The notes below the pieces were generated by a model, which did no database searches, was not told the DNA's origin, and was given only the letters and a program-made list of their open reading frames with translations. A stretch of 64,000 nt of DNA from the NCBI GenBank assembly GCA_023375785.1, contig SZWC01001556.1, positions 57,874-121,873 of the forward strand, written 5' to 3'. Of the stretch, positions 23,901-35,120 are shown one piece after another (positions within the stretch are counted from its first letter, which is position 1; every line of letters begins with the position of its first letter). A program made the translations under genes and the position numbers. Source of the DNA: Penium margaritaceum. Lineage: Eukaryota > Streptophyta > Zygnematophyceae > Desmidiales > Peniaceae.

Positions 23901-25099
23901 CAGCAATGGAAGAGCAGGGTATGGAGAACAGTGTGTGCCAAACCTATTGGGTTCGGTCACCATATACCCAGTTTTCAGAACTATGTAGCTGATATGCCAA
24001 AGTCGTGTACGATACAACGCAGGTATCAATGGACCGCAGGAAACAACACAGGTATCAACGCCAAGCAAGAAAGCAGCGAGCCCCCCACACATTCAAGAAA
24101 ATTACCCATCCTAGAATCGACTGAAATTCATAGCTCCGCAGCCCATGCACTATTTGTTCACACGTGAATAGTGACTGAGTAGAACCCATATGCCCAACCG
24201 CCGGTACATGTCCAGACCACTGGTGGAGGTTTGGTAGACGCAGGCTGTAAAAAAAAATGCTCTACACAAACCATGTTGTCTCGGGCCTAGGTTCGACGTA
24301 AAATGTTGCAAGTTTGTGTACCATTTGCATGAATGCTATGCGTGCATGAAGGCATTAGACAAGTGTCATCAGATATCTTTCCAACGAATGGCATCGCGCC
24401 ACGAGTGACATCCAAGCAGGTCCTTGTCAGCGTCGCTGACAAGGCAATATGCCAACCGCCACCTCACCGGTGACAACGGCCACATTTGATGAGACGTAGT
24501 CGAAAACGTGCACAAGCCCAACTATAGCATAAACCGGGGTGAAAGTTGCAGTTCATGCTTAAACAAGTTCCGGGGTGCAAGTTCACATTCATTACGTTAA
24601 ATTCAATGCCCGGCCATGGCGTCTTCGCACCACTTGTCGTTGAAGGGTCGACCATTGTCGCCGCTGGAGAAATGGACGGGAGATCAACGATGCCTACCAC
24701 ATGGACATGTATGATGCGTGGGTCAGGTGGGTTAACATCAAGCGCATGTGGGACTCAAATGGTCTCGCCCCATGTCCTGCTGACCCATACAGCATGTGCT
24801 AGCTCATGGGTGTGAAACCGTCGCATTGCCGTCCAGCATGGTGCCCGCCTCACCGGCAGCCATGGGTCCATCCGGACCCACTGTGGTGTACGCGATTGCA
24901 GACCAGGAAACTTTTGACACGACAAAGAAGGTACGAGACGCGTTTCAATGATGAACCAATGCTTCTTCTGAAGTTTATAAGTAATGACTTCCGCGGTTTG
25001 TATGTCTCCTGCATTGGCACACTTTTCAAGTGGAAACATGTCTTCCTCAGATCCGCTGAAGCTCCGAAGTCGTCCCATGCCGCCGTTCTTGTTGTGGGA
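23901..25099. other. Unassigned, with direct-repeat copy and a palindrome
   Basis: No recognisable gene. A plus-strand frame near 24695-24905 (YDAWVRWVNIKRMWDSNG... HCRPAWCPP) has a second copy at 25745-25940. A 23-bp perfect palindrome lies at 24422-24444. The MULE outer edge is probably in here or just at its right end. Confidence 0.35.
24422..24444. repeat. Perfect 23-bp palindrome
   Basis: CCTTGTCAGCG and CGCTGACAAGG (11-bp arms) around a single T. No mismatches. Confidence 0.85.
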
Positions 25100-25940
25100 T
25101 GGAGGTCCGGAATAAGAAGAATGATACAAATCAAATGGGATCAACGGCGCTTCGTTTTGTTAAGTGTGGAGCACGTGAGCTCCAAAACCCTAGGGCAAAG
25201 ACATGGTTTTACTACAAGTCCTCTAGTAACAAGTCAGCCCCCTATTACAGTTGAGACTCACTAGTCGAGTCTCATCCATCGGCGGCGAGCTTTGCTCGCT
25301 GCCGCTCGATAGGGTGCAGGGGCGAAATTGCCCTGTGTGTCCAGAAAAGGTGCAATCGCACTTGCGAAGTCACATCCTAGGTCAGAGATTAGGAAACCTA
25401 AAACAGACCTACAAACATGCAAGTTGGCGTCCAATCTAGGTCGTGCATCACAGCGAGCACAGTATGCCACATGAATCTCAAGGACATGACTAGCTCTGCT
25501 AGTGGGGGCAGGCAAGGGTCGACGGCCGGCAGAGTGCGTAAGACAAGAGAGCGACGCCGCCACGTGACAGGCTTGGCGAGCACGTGTCTCCGCTATCAGC
25601 GTGGATCACCACCGACCGCTGATTCCTCATTCACTACACACCCAAGGGCACATACGTACGAATACATATACAGAGGGTTATCACGGATGCCCCTCAGTTT
25701 GGTCCATGGGGTGAAATCCTTCCTCCATGCTCCCTATGGATCATTTTGATGCATGGGTCGCATGGAACAACATCAAGAGCCTCTGGGACTCCAAGAACTT
25801 GGGGCCCCCTCCAAGTGATCCATTCGACATGTGCCACATCATGTGTAGGAATCCACCACATTGCCGTCCTACCTGGTGCCCACCACCCTGACAGCCCTGG
25901 GTTCATCCGGATCCTGTATGGTGTGCCAGACTCTGAACCA
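24715..25940 (+). repeat. Dispersed direct repeat pair
   Basis: 24715-24905 and 25745-25940 share DNA and plus-frame protein similarity: DAWVRWVNIKRMWDSNGL against DAWVAWNNIKSLWDSKNL, then HCRPAWCPP against HCRPTWCPP, and PWVHPDP in both. The copies lie on either side of the left MULE terminal repeat. Conservation mainly at the protein level suggests a once-coding sequence; I do not recognise the family. Confidence 0.6.
25100..25685 (+). repeat. Left MULE terminal inverted repeat
   Basis: Matches the reverse complement of 42022-42605 along its length. Landmarks: GGGATCAACGGCGCTTCGTT, TCCAAAACCCTAGGGC, GAAGTCACATCCTAGGTC, GGCAAGGGTCGACGGCCGGC, CACGTGACAGGCTTGGCGAG and CAGAGGGTTATCA. Its hairpins are partly decayed compared with the right copy. 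Confidence 0.85.
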
Positions 25941-26405
25941 CTTAGGCCAGTGAAGGACCGGGTACATTGTTTATTTTCTCATGACATTGTATGTCTGAGA
26001 TCCCGGATATTTTTGTACGTTAGCAGTCTCCGTTAGCACGCATATGACAGGTCCAACACATGTATATGAAATGAGTGCTGAAGATCATGAAACATAGCGG
26101 AAGTATGTCTTGGTCACGAACAACTTTGGGCATGGCGAATGGGCAGCCATGCCAGCCATGGCAGTCCTCTATGGTGCGCCAGACTATGACCATGTAGGCC
26201 CGTGAACGACCGGGTACATTGCTTATTTTGTCATTACATTTCATACCTGAAATGGGGTATTGTAGTTTTTTTGCGGTGTGCATTCATACGCATATGACAT
26301 GTCCCTCACATTTTCATGGAAGAAGTGCTGCAGAACATGAAACACATCGGCTTTATGTCTCATTCACAAACAATTTTGGACATAGCGATCATGACGCATA
26401 GAATT
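25912..26405. repeat. Tandem direct duplication of about 250 bp
   Basis: Copy 1 (about 25912-26155) and copy 2 (about 26171-26405) share GTGCCAGACT, GACCGGGTACATTG, TTATTTT, CGCATATGACA and CATGAAACA blocks in the same order, with diverged sequence between. Inside the MULE, just past the left terminal repeat. Neither strand gives a convincing protein. Confidence 0.65.
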
Positions 26406-26653
26406 CTGTGCATACAAAGGTGTGTAGTAAAGATGGTGACTTCACTTGGTAGGACACTTATGAGCAACAATCATTTTATACTTCCTGTACCCGGTAGCCC
26501 ATGGATGTTCCCATAATTTATTGTACTCATGTGCCTAGTGTCTTCTTACATGGCAAGCATCAATAGCACGAATCCCAGTGTTCCACCATTTCAATGGCAA
26601 TTTTAAGCAAAGTTTGGATAACATTTGCAATACGAGTGTATTCAGCCTAAACA

Positions 26654-27163
26654 TTACTCATAAGGACCAGGCTTGTCATTCACTATCCACTGCTGCACTT
26701 GTGGGGGTAGCGTGTGCATCCAACCAATGATGTCACACATGGGGCACAAGTGCATAGATGTGCTAGAAGCATGTGCACGATCAGGATTAATGACCATCTC
26801 TTCGTCAACTTCTTCAACAGCGTCGTAGAATACTTCTTCTGGTATGTAGTATGGTAGAGCATCCATGTCCAAGGGTTCAGGGCAGGTGTTGTAGTACAGC
26901 GTGACCCCAAAATGCCTCCATTCCTTCTGCAACATCGACAACAAGTAACATGTGCCAGCTCCACACATAAATGAAGTTACCATAGGTATTGTTGTTGCAG
27001 ACAGCGTGCAATCCATGGAAACTTGGTGGAAATGTTTGAGAGAAGTACAAATGCCTTTGTTCCATGCTTTTATACTTCGTAATGAAATATGGAGCACCTC
27101 TTCCTTTCTATAGTACTGCGACAAGCTAAGGGAAACGCAAGTCTGCACTTTCATTTTCACCAT
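26654..27163 (-). CDS. Hypothetical 169-codon ORF within the MULE
   Basis: I do not recognise the product. The second half looks like real protein (EPLDMDALPYYIPEEVFYDA, an acidic stretch EEVDEEM, then CPMC and WMHTLPPQVQQW), while the first half may belong to another frame. It lies downstream of the transposase on the same strand, where some MULEs carry a second or captured gene. No start context or intron evidence is visible. It could also be a terminal exon of a broken gene. Confidence 0.35.
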   Translation of the reverse strand: MVKMKVQTCVSLSLSQYYRKEEVLHISLRSIKAWNKGICTSLKHFHQVSMDCTLSATTIPMVTSFMCGAGTCYLLSMLQKEWRHFGVTLYYNTCPEPLDMDALPYYIPEEVFYDAVEEVDEEMVINPDRAHASSTSMHLCPMCDIIGWMHTLPPQVQQWIVNDKPGPYE

Positions 27164-27486
27164 AGCATGAACGTGGATTTAGCTAGGTTTTGCAATGCAA
27201 ATGACTTGACACTTTTCAAAGGAAACAATGGCCTAGGAATCACAACCACCCCTAACACAACCACACTAGCATGGTCATCACACATTGTGGCCGGCCACTA
27301 CCCATGCGGAGTACACCGTTTGCTCAAGACTTGGATGTGCTTTCAGACTTGGGCTGTGGCCAACGAACACTCCACTGTACCCCTGCACAGTGACATGACA
27401 TTGTTGTCAGTAGAGTGTTCTTGGCCTTCAAAGGAACTGAAGAGGTGCACAAGAACCTAAGGACATGAGTAGGGGAAAAACTCACA

Positions 27487-29283
27487 TTAAAGTCCAAATG
27501 CATCCATGCCTCTTACTACGTGGCTCCCCACATCATCTTCTGCCTCATCATCTGCGTGCTCTACTCTTGCATTGTCTCCTGCCGCCTCGTCTCTTGCGTC
27601 ACTGGATGCGTCATGTTCCAGTGCACCATATTGCTCCATGAGTCTGGCACCTTCAGCGACGTGCTCTTCCTATGTGAGCAGTCTGTTCTTTGGCTCCGCC
27701 GCATACCTCAGGGAGTCCTCACTGCCACTGTCAGAGACATTGTCGTCGAAGTCGTCTGCGGCTGCCTCTCCCACCTCCTTGTCTGTCGAGGGCCCCCTGG
27801 GGTTTGCTTCAAGTTCGTAGTCCGACGCTTCACTATCGTCGGTTACTGCCCCTTCTTCTTTCCCTGCCCCTTCTTTGTTGTCTGCACGTGCACCTGCTCC
27901 TGCTGCTGCAGCTTCACGTTTTGCTCTTAGTGCTGCTGCTGTTTTGTGAGGCCTAGGTGTAACTGGGTTGGGACACCTCTTCTTTGTGTGACCCTTACAG
28001 TCACACTTCGGGCAGATGAAGTTCCATTTCCGTAGTGGCGCACGCTCCATGAGGGAACTCTTGGGATGACCACGGCCCTGCCGCGGACCTGGTTGCCCCC
28101 AGCCAAAAGGTGCAGCTTGGTAGAGTCCAAAGGCAGAGAGTGAGGGCATGGGGTTGCCGTAGGTGAGGCTCTAGTACCTCACTGTCTGCTTGCGGCTCAC
28201 GTGCGCAGTTGGTTCTTCACCCACCTCCATCATGACGGCACAGGCATGCTGGCATGGCTGGCCAAACTCGTACCACCGACGACACTCACAACTTTCCATG
28301 GTGAGATCCACGTGCCGCCGTACGTTCGTTGGGCCACAAACCGTTGCCATGGATGGCCCCTCCATGACGACGTTGTAGTTGCGTGCAACTGTAAAACTGT
28401 GAAGCATGCGTTTCGCGGGAGCCGGGGTAAGAGTCTCGTTGCAGTTGGTAATCTGCTCGCGGCACTGTGCCATGATGCCCTGCACAAAGTACTACACTTG
28501 TAGGAAGCAATAGAAGGGGTAGAGCTTGCGGAGGGACTTGAGACGGGCGTTCAGCAACTCTGAAGTATTGCTAGTGATGTGCCCCCCCCCTTAGGAACAA
28601 GGCACATGTACGACGTCGAATTCTGAAGCGGTATGTCACCCTGCATGTCTCGTCATGGGATGAGGTAGTTTGCTGCACGTCTGCTTACTGCCCGCAGGTG
28701 ACGTGACGCTCGGTAAAACTGCTCGTGGGTGAGGGCCTGCATGCACTTCCAGGCCCAGTAGGCCGCCTTCTTGCCGAACTTCTCCTGGATGTTCCGTCGC
28801 ATATGCCAGGCACAGTAAGTGTGGGTAGCGCCGGGCAAGTGTCTTACCAAAGCCTTGACCAGGCCAGCTTCTCTGTCTGACACAATGACTGCACCTGCAG
28901 AACGTGCTGTGGGGTAAGCTCGTGTCGAATTCTCTCAAAACCACATCCATGTTTCCTCGTTCTCACTAGACACCAGTGCCCAGGCCATGGAGCATGCATG
29001 GTTGTTCGCGTCCAAAAAAATTGCGCGACCAGCATCACTTGCTTGTGGCCATTCTTCAGGAAGGTGCCATCCATTGTCATGATCCTCCTTGAGTAGTCCC
29101 ACCCAAGGCGGGTGACCCTAGGCATCACAAACACCAAATTGAACTTGTTTTGTGCATCCATCTCCGTGAATGCATGCGTTCTTGGATCAACGCATTTTAG
29201 CTACACACCCACGAACACAAAAATTGTCAAACTTTGCATTGGGGAAGGAAAACTTGAGGTGAAGAGCAATGCGGGACCTGTGA
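27487..29283 (-). pseudogene. MULE transposase, frameshifted, N-terminus missing
   Basis: MULE transposases are DDE enzymes that cut and paste the element via its inverted repeats. Visible: FVMPRVTRLGWDYSRR, then IMTMDGTFLKNGHKQ with the first catalytic Asp, then VSDREAGLVKAL with the second, then TYCAWHMRRNI with the conserved C/H and WH motif. A SWIM zinc finger (CECRRW...CQHACAV) lies at about 28225-28300. A C-terminal extension carries a knuckle CPKCDCKGHTKKRC and a strongly acidic tail that continues past a TAG at 27670 to a TAA at 27487-27489. Defects: a frameshift in a 7-base A/T run near 29016, frame changes around 28650 and 28930, and a TAG at 28171. It ends abruptly at 29283, where the element H LTR starts. 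Confidence 0.85.
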
Positions 29284-29490
29284 TGTTGTGATTTGTGACG
29301 TTCTTGTCGACCTGTACAGATTACTGTGACTACTCGGCCGTGTCCATGCGGACCCTGGTGGCACCGGTGCGTCATCTGGTGGCAGACTACCAGCTTGAAG
29401 CTGACCGACGACCGTTCCAGAGCTCTGGACGCTACCCGGGACCTCCTGCAGTTTTTCTACAGCCCGAAGGAGTTTATCGGTGAGCTAGCT
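29284..29490 (+). repeat. 5' LTR fragment of element H
   Basis: Begins TGTTGTGATTTGTGACG and matches the 3' LTR at 41133-41345 through AGGAGTTTAT, then stops at the LTR of element I. Confidence 0.8.
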
Positions 29491-29768
29491 TGTGTGACTG
29501 TGGCCCAGTGGTCTTCACTAGGCCATTTAACTTCGAGAAGTCCAGTTCAGCTCTCCCTGACTACAATTACAGTTTTAATGTGATTGCAGCCAGATATGCA
29601 ATCTAACATGTCAGCAACATGGATTGCAAGAATCCGCCTAGGTGGCAGATTAGAGATTGCTGCAGTGTGCCTGGGTAGCAGATCAGTTCCCTTTGTGTCC
29701 TGAGTATATCAGCCCACTTGGGCTCATTCATCGATCACTCATTCAGAAGTTCCACCTTCTTTCAGACA
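29491..29768 (+). repeat. 5' LTR of element I (278 bp)
   Basis: Starts TGTGTGACTGTGGCCC and ends CTTTCAGACA, directly before TGGTATCAGAGC. Differs from the second LTR at roughly 20 positions by eye, about 7-8%. A TATA-like GAGTATATCAG lies at about 29701. Confidence 0.9.
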
Positions 29769-29780
29769 TGGTATCAGAGC
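29769..29780 (+). other. Primer binding site, tRNA-iMet, element I
   Basis: TGGTATCAGAGC, complementary to the 3' end of plant initiator-Met tRNA, immediately after the LTR. Confidence 0.9.
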
Positions 29781-29972
29781 ACAGACACCGATCTCAGGGC
29801 CACCTTAGCAACTTCTGCATTGCCTCCCTCATCAAGGCCAGGGTTTTTTCACCCTTGCCTCTATCACAAGGAGTCCTCTCTACGTCTCATCCTGTGTGGT
29901 ATTCTGCTTGCCACCCAACTCAGATTCCTCTCTGTCCTTCACATCTCCCTCAACACCGCCCTCCATTTCAAC

Positions 29973-32900
29973 ATGGCCTCAGTTGCAGCTGTCACCGGCG
30001 CCCTGTTGGCATCCCTAAGCTCACCACCAAACGCGACGGTACCAACAACTACAATCTGTGGGCGTTTAGCATCTCTACGTACTTCAAAACGACCCGCATC
30101 GATGGTATTTTGCTCCACAAAATCATCACAGGTGAGGGCAGTGGCGTCAAACCTGCCAAGGACAGCTCAGACCACGAGAAGTGGGAGTTTGCCAAGGACA
30201 AAGCTCTCATGTCTCTCTTGGCAACCTGCGACTCTGCGATACACAACGACATTCGAGCAATGGGTGAAAGTGCCAAGGCAGTTTGAGACTACCTCAAGGA
30301 GCGCTTTGATGTTTGCACTTCAACCTCTTGCGGCATCAGAATTGTCTCCCTCTTCCATGTCCCATTCGACACCTTTCCGAACATATGTGGCTACGTTGCT
30401 GCTTGCACCACTATTGCTGCAAATCTCAAAGCAATGAGCATTGACCTTCCTGAAGCTGTGGTGTGTGCGGGCATCATCCACGGCCTTCCTTCTCGCTTTG
30501 AGGTGATCCGCCAAATGCTTCTTCAACTTCCTGTCGCAGAACTGACAGTCAACAACATCTCTCCAAAGCTCGCAGCCGCTGAACAAGACTATAACACAAA
30601 GACGCACCAGCCGGCAGCCCTAGCTGCTGTGCTTCATGCCCCTCTCCCCTCCTCAACGCTGCCAACCTCGTCCTCTCCTCAGGTTCATCTTACTACAGGG
30701 CCCGACAAGTTCCCTCCCTGTCAGTACAAGCCACTCTCAGGGCCCCATGCAGGCAAGGTTTGTGGTGGACGCAACCACCCTCAAGGTGCCTGCGACCATT
30801 TCAAGACAGACCAGTGGCTTGCCCAACATCCCGGCAAAACCTATGCTGAAAGACCGAATTGGCGTGCTGAGGCGCGCAAGGCTCTTGCGAGCCGTTTTGG
30901 AGCACTTGAACGTGGTAGTGTGACACATGTATCTACACCTAGCTTGAATACTCTCACCACTCGCATCCCTCCCGATACAAGTGTTGCCACAATGTACACT
31001 GCCGATAAAACCGGATTCGACATCTACTCCTTGTCCTCTCCCTCCCCCACTTTGATTTCCGACTCTTTCACGGAGCAAATCCTTGATTGTGGAGCTACCT
31101 TGCATTCTCTCAAGGATGCAGACAGTACCACTCCTCTCCAGCCCCCCGTTCCTGTTTCCGGTGCCACTACGGACATGGTTGTCGAATTTCGCGCTCGTGC
31201 AACTCTTGCCTCTCCAGCCTCCATTCATGGTCAGGTCACTGGCCTCCACCTTCCTTCATTTCGCACCAACCTCCTTTCAGTCGGCAAGCTACAACAAGAA
31301 GGAGTGCGCGTCCATTTTCCTGCGTTTGGCACTCAAGCCCATCTCTCAACCTCAACTGGTCGTCACCTTGCCACCTTTCACCTTCACAACAACCTCTACC
31401 GCATCCGTGTACCTCTCATCACGCATCCTTCTTCACATGCACTCACGACAACCACCGTCGTTTCTTGTCCATGTCGCAATCTCTCCCACCCTCTCATCCT
31501 CCATCATCATCGTCTTTGTCACCCATGTTTCACCACTTTGCAGAAGCTATCCTCTTACAACATGGTCCTCGGACTTCTGTAGCTTCCTCCTCTCCCACCT
31601 CTGTCTGCACCACCTTGCACCGCTTGTGTTCAAGGCAAACTTCGTGCGGCTTCTCACCCTCCCAAGCCCTCTCGTGCTCCTCGGCCTCTTGACATTGTCC
31701 ACCTTGATCTTGTCGGCCCTATTCGCCCCGTGTCCCATACGAACCACTCGTTCTTTCTCACGATTGTTGACGATCACTCTCGGTTTGGCATGGCCATCCC
31801 TCTCCACTCCAAATCTGACGCCCACACTGCCTTCATCACTTGGGCCAACCAAGCTTCTGCCCGGTTTGGCTGCTCCATCGGTCGTCTGTGGTCCGATCGT
31901 GGCGGTGAATTTCTGTCCTGTGTTCTCGCAGATTACTGCGCCATCTGCGGCATTGATCACCAAGTGATGGTCCCAGAATCTCCTGAACAAAACGGAGTGG
32001 CTGAACGTCGTAACCAGACCCTTCTCAACATCGTCAGCACCCTTCTTGCCCATCCCGCCGCACCTCACGACTACTGGACGTACGCTCTCCTCTACGCTTC
32101 ACACGTGCAGAATTTCTACCCCTCCTCTCTCCTTGCCAACTGCACTCCCGCGGAAGCATGGACAGAGTCCAAATCCGACGTCTCCAACCTTCGTGTTTGG
32201 GGTTCCAAGGCTTATGTCCTTCTCAACAAATGACAACGCTCTCAGCAAACCACATCCAAGATCGATCCTACAGCTGTTCCGTGTGTTTTTTTTGGCTTTG
32301 CGCCACACTCTACTGGGTATACTTTCCTTGACCCTGCAACTGGCCAAGAGATCTGCAATGTGGACGTTTGCTTCGACAAAACCTGTCCCAATTTTCTCCA
32401 CCAACAATCCGACCCCCCGCCCCTTGACTGGGTGTACTTTGGCCTCTCTCCCTCCACCCTGCCACAAGTCTCCTCACCATCATCCTCCCCTCCCCTTTCC
32501 TATGCCCCTTCAACGCCTCCTGCTAATGACCCTTCTACTCCACTTTCTTCCACATCTACAGCTGCTCCACCCCCACCTCCTCCGCTTCCTCTCTTCCCCC
32601 CTCCCACTCTTCCCAACCTGCCCTCCTCTGATTTCTCTCTTCCACCCTCTCTCCGTCCATCTCCAGCAGACTCCTCCCCCTCATCTGCTCCTCCACCTCC
32701 GCCTCCACCTCCGCCTCCGCCTCCGCCTCCGCCCCCTCAACCCTCTCCCTCCTCCTCCTCCCCTCCACCTCCCTCCACACTGCGACGTTCTGAACGCATC
32801 CTTGCCAAACAACTACTCCGCTCTTCCTCTAGTCCCTCTCTTCCTCGTCTACCTTCAGGGGGTGATCTTGCTCTTCAAGAAGATAGACAAGAAGAGGTTG

Positions 32901-34699
32901 TAAGCATGCTCTCCACACACACTCCCCTCCCTTGCTGGCTTTCCATGGGTCCTTTGGCATCTGACCTCACGCACACCAATCTCCCTTGCCTCCTTTGCGC
33001 TCCACGCACCAACCAGCACGCCATTCTCAGCACCACAGTTCACAAACAGCAACAGATTCCAGTGTCAACCACTTTTGAAGAAGCCATGGTTGGTCCACAT
33101 GCAAAGGAGTGGAAAAGAGCAATCGAGAGTGAGCTCCATGCATTTCAAGTGACCAACACCTACATTGAGGAGCCAAGACCCTCCACGGCAAACGTCGTGA
33201 AAGGGATGTGGCTCTTCCGCGAGAAAATGTTTCTCGGCAAACCTGTCGAGTTCAAAGCGCGCTACGTTGCAAAGGGGTACTCTCAAAACAAAGGCATTGA
33301 CTTCTTCGAAACCTACTCTCCAACAGCCAAGTTAACTACGATTAGAGCTCTCTTCCACATCGCTGCATCACGTGACATGGATTTGCATGAAATGGATGTA
33401 TCAACTGCCTTCCTCCAAGGCGATCTGCATGAGACCATCTACCTTGAGTGTCCGAAGGGCTACCACCCGTCCTCTCCAAACAACGTTTGGCGCCTCCAAC
33501 GGCCAGTCTATGGCCTAAAGCAGTTGCCCCAAGAGTGGCATGCAAAGCTTTGAAACACTCTCATCAACCTTGGCTTTCATCCATCCCAATCTGATGCAAG
33601 TCTCTTCCTTCGCAAATCCACATCCGGTTGCTACATTCTTGCATACGTTGACGACATGACGCTTGCATCAGACAACCTTGATGACCTCACTACCCTCAAG
33701 GAAGCACTCATGCAACGCTTTCAAATGAAAGACCTCGGTGAACTCACTCAATACCTCAGGATGGAGGTGCGTCGTGACCAAGCAGCGCGCACCATCACTC
33801 TTTCTCAAGAGTCCTATGTCAACTCAATTCTCACTCGCTTTGGACATGAAGCATGCAACGACACGACAACTCCAATGGCAGCCGACCAGAACCTCACTGC
33901 ACTGGCTGTTCCGACAACTCAGCCCTCCTCTCAACCCTATCCTGAACTTGTGGGCTCCCTCATGTACGCTATGATCTGCAGTCGTCCAGACCTTGCGCAT
34001 CCACTCAGTGTTCTTTCTCGCTTTGTCACCCAAGGACGGTTTTCAGATACACATTGGAAGGCTGCCAAGAGAGTCCTTTGGTACCTTCAAGCGACAAAGA
34101 CCTATGGATTCACGCTCGGCGGTACCAACCCCATCTTCCTACAAGGCTTCACCGACTCGTCCTGGACAGATGATCAAGCTGAACGCCGCTCCACCCAAGG
34201 CTATGCTTTCCACCTTGGTTCAGGACTCATCAGTTGGCGCTCCACCCGCTCCTCCTCAGTCTCTCTCTCGTCGTGTGAAGCAGAATTGTATGCCAGCACA
34301 ATGGCTACACAAGAGGCAAAGTGGCTTCGCCACTTGCTCTACAAACTTGGACACCCACAACCTGCACCGTTCTTATGGTGTCACAATCTAAACACCATCG
34401 CACTCACGAAAGACCCTGTTTATCAGTCACGAACTAAACACATCGAGCTCCGTTACTTCTTCATGTGTCAGCTCGTACAAGCTGGTGAACTTTTGGTTCG
34501 CCAGGTCACTTCTCATGACAACATCGCCGACATCTTCACTAAGGCGCTACCTCGTGAACAACATCAAAAGCTATTGACTCGTCTTGGACTCCATGCCCCT
34601 TCGGGAGACGTTCTGAGCCTTCTGGGCTTCTACGGGGTGTGTCTGACTATGGCCCAGTCGTCTTCACTGGGTCATTTGATTATGAGAAGTCTAGTTTAG
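29973..34699 (+). pseudogene. Element I gag-pol polyprotein, nearly intact
   Basis: Starts at the ATG at 29973 (MASVAAVTGAL). One base is missing near 30000 relative to copy J; after that every domain is in one frame, broken only by stops at 30284 (TGA, Trp in J), 31580 (TAG), 32231 (TGA) and 33551 (TGA). Gag covers about 29973-30900 (TTKRDGTNNYNLWAF). The protease site at about 31081-31100 reads LDCGAT. Integrase: LDIVHLDLVGPI, LWSDRGGEF, GVAERRNQTLL. A Pro/Ser-rich linker is at 32400-32800. RT: LAYVDDMTLAS near 33645. RNase H: GFTDSSW, SSCEAELYA, SRTKHIELRYFF. Catalytic residues are all present. It ends at 34699 inside the 3' LTR. Confidence 0.9.
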
Positions 34700-34917
34700 C
34701 TCTCCCTGACTACAATCATAGTTTTACTGTGATTGCAGTCAGATATGCAATCTAACATGTCAGCAACATGGATTGCAAGAATCCGCCTAGGTGGCAGATT
34801 AGATATTGCTGCAGTGTGCCTAGGTAGCAGATCAGTCCCCTCTCTGTCCTGAGTGTATCAGCCCACTTGGGCTCATTCATCTATCACTCATTCAGAAGTT
34901 CCACCTTCTTTCAGACA
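34638..34917 (+). repeat. 3' LTR of element I and 5' LTR of element J
   Basis: Starts TGTGTCTGACTATGGCCC and ends TTTCAGACA, followed by a second primer site and a second internal region. One LTR shared by two tandem internal regions is typical of unequal recombination between LTRs. Confidence 0.85.
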
Positions 34918-34929
34918 TGGTATCAGAGC
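34918..34929 (+). other. Primer binding site, tRNA-iMet, element J
   Basis: TGGTATCAGAGC immediately after the shared LTR. Confidence 0.9.
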
Positions 34930-35120
34930 AGAGACACTGATCTCAGGCCGCCTTAGCAACTTCTGCGTTGCCTCCCTCATCAAGGCCAGGGTTTCTTCAC
35001 CCTTGCCTCTATCACAAGGAGTCCTCTCTACATTTCATCCTGTGTGGTATTCTGCTTGCCACCCAACTCAGATTCCTCTATGTCCTTCACATCTCCCTCA
35101 ACACCGACCTCCATTTCAAC

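Larger units (their letters stand above)
29491..34917 (+). mobile_element. Ty1/copia element I, complete with two LTRs
   Basis: LTRs at 29491-29768 and 34638-34917, a perfect tRNA-iMet primer site after the first, and one gag-pol frame between them. The domain content is copia but the sequence is distant from A-H. It sits inside the element H LTR. The left flank is TAGCT; the right flank cannot be tested because element J shares the second LTR. Confidence 0.9.

Noticed and set aside
25417-25749. Plus-strand ORF of 110 codons across the left MULE repeat
   Set aside because: It overlaps the terminal inverted repeat, has no domain, and the matching part of the right repeat does not preserve the frame.
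29769-29780. tRNA gene fragment
   Set aside because: TGGTATCAGAGC matches only the 3' end of initiator tRNA and sits at the LTR edge, so it is a primer site.
32046-32903. Long Leu/Pro/His-rich plus frame over the linker of element I
   Set aside because: Shadow of the Pro/Ser-rich polyprotein linker, which is in frame with integrase and RT on the same strand.
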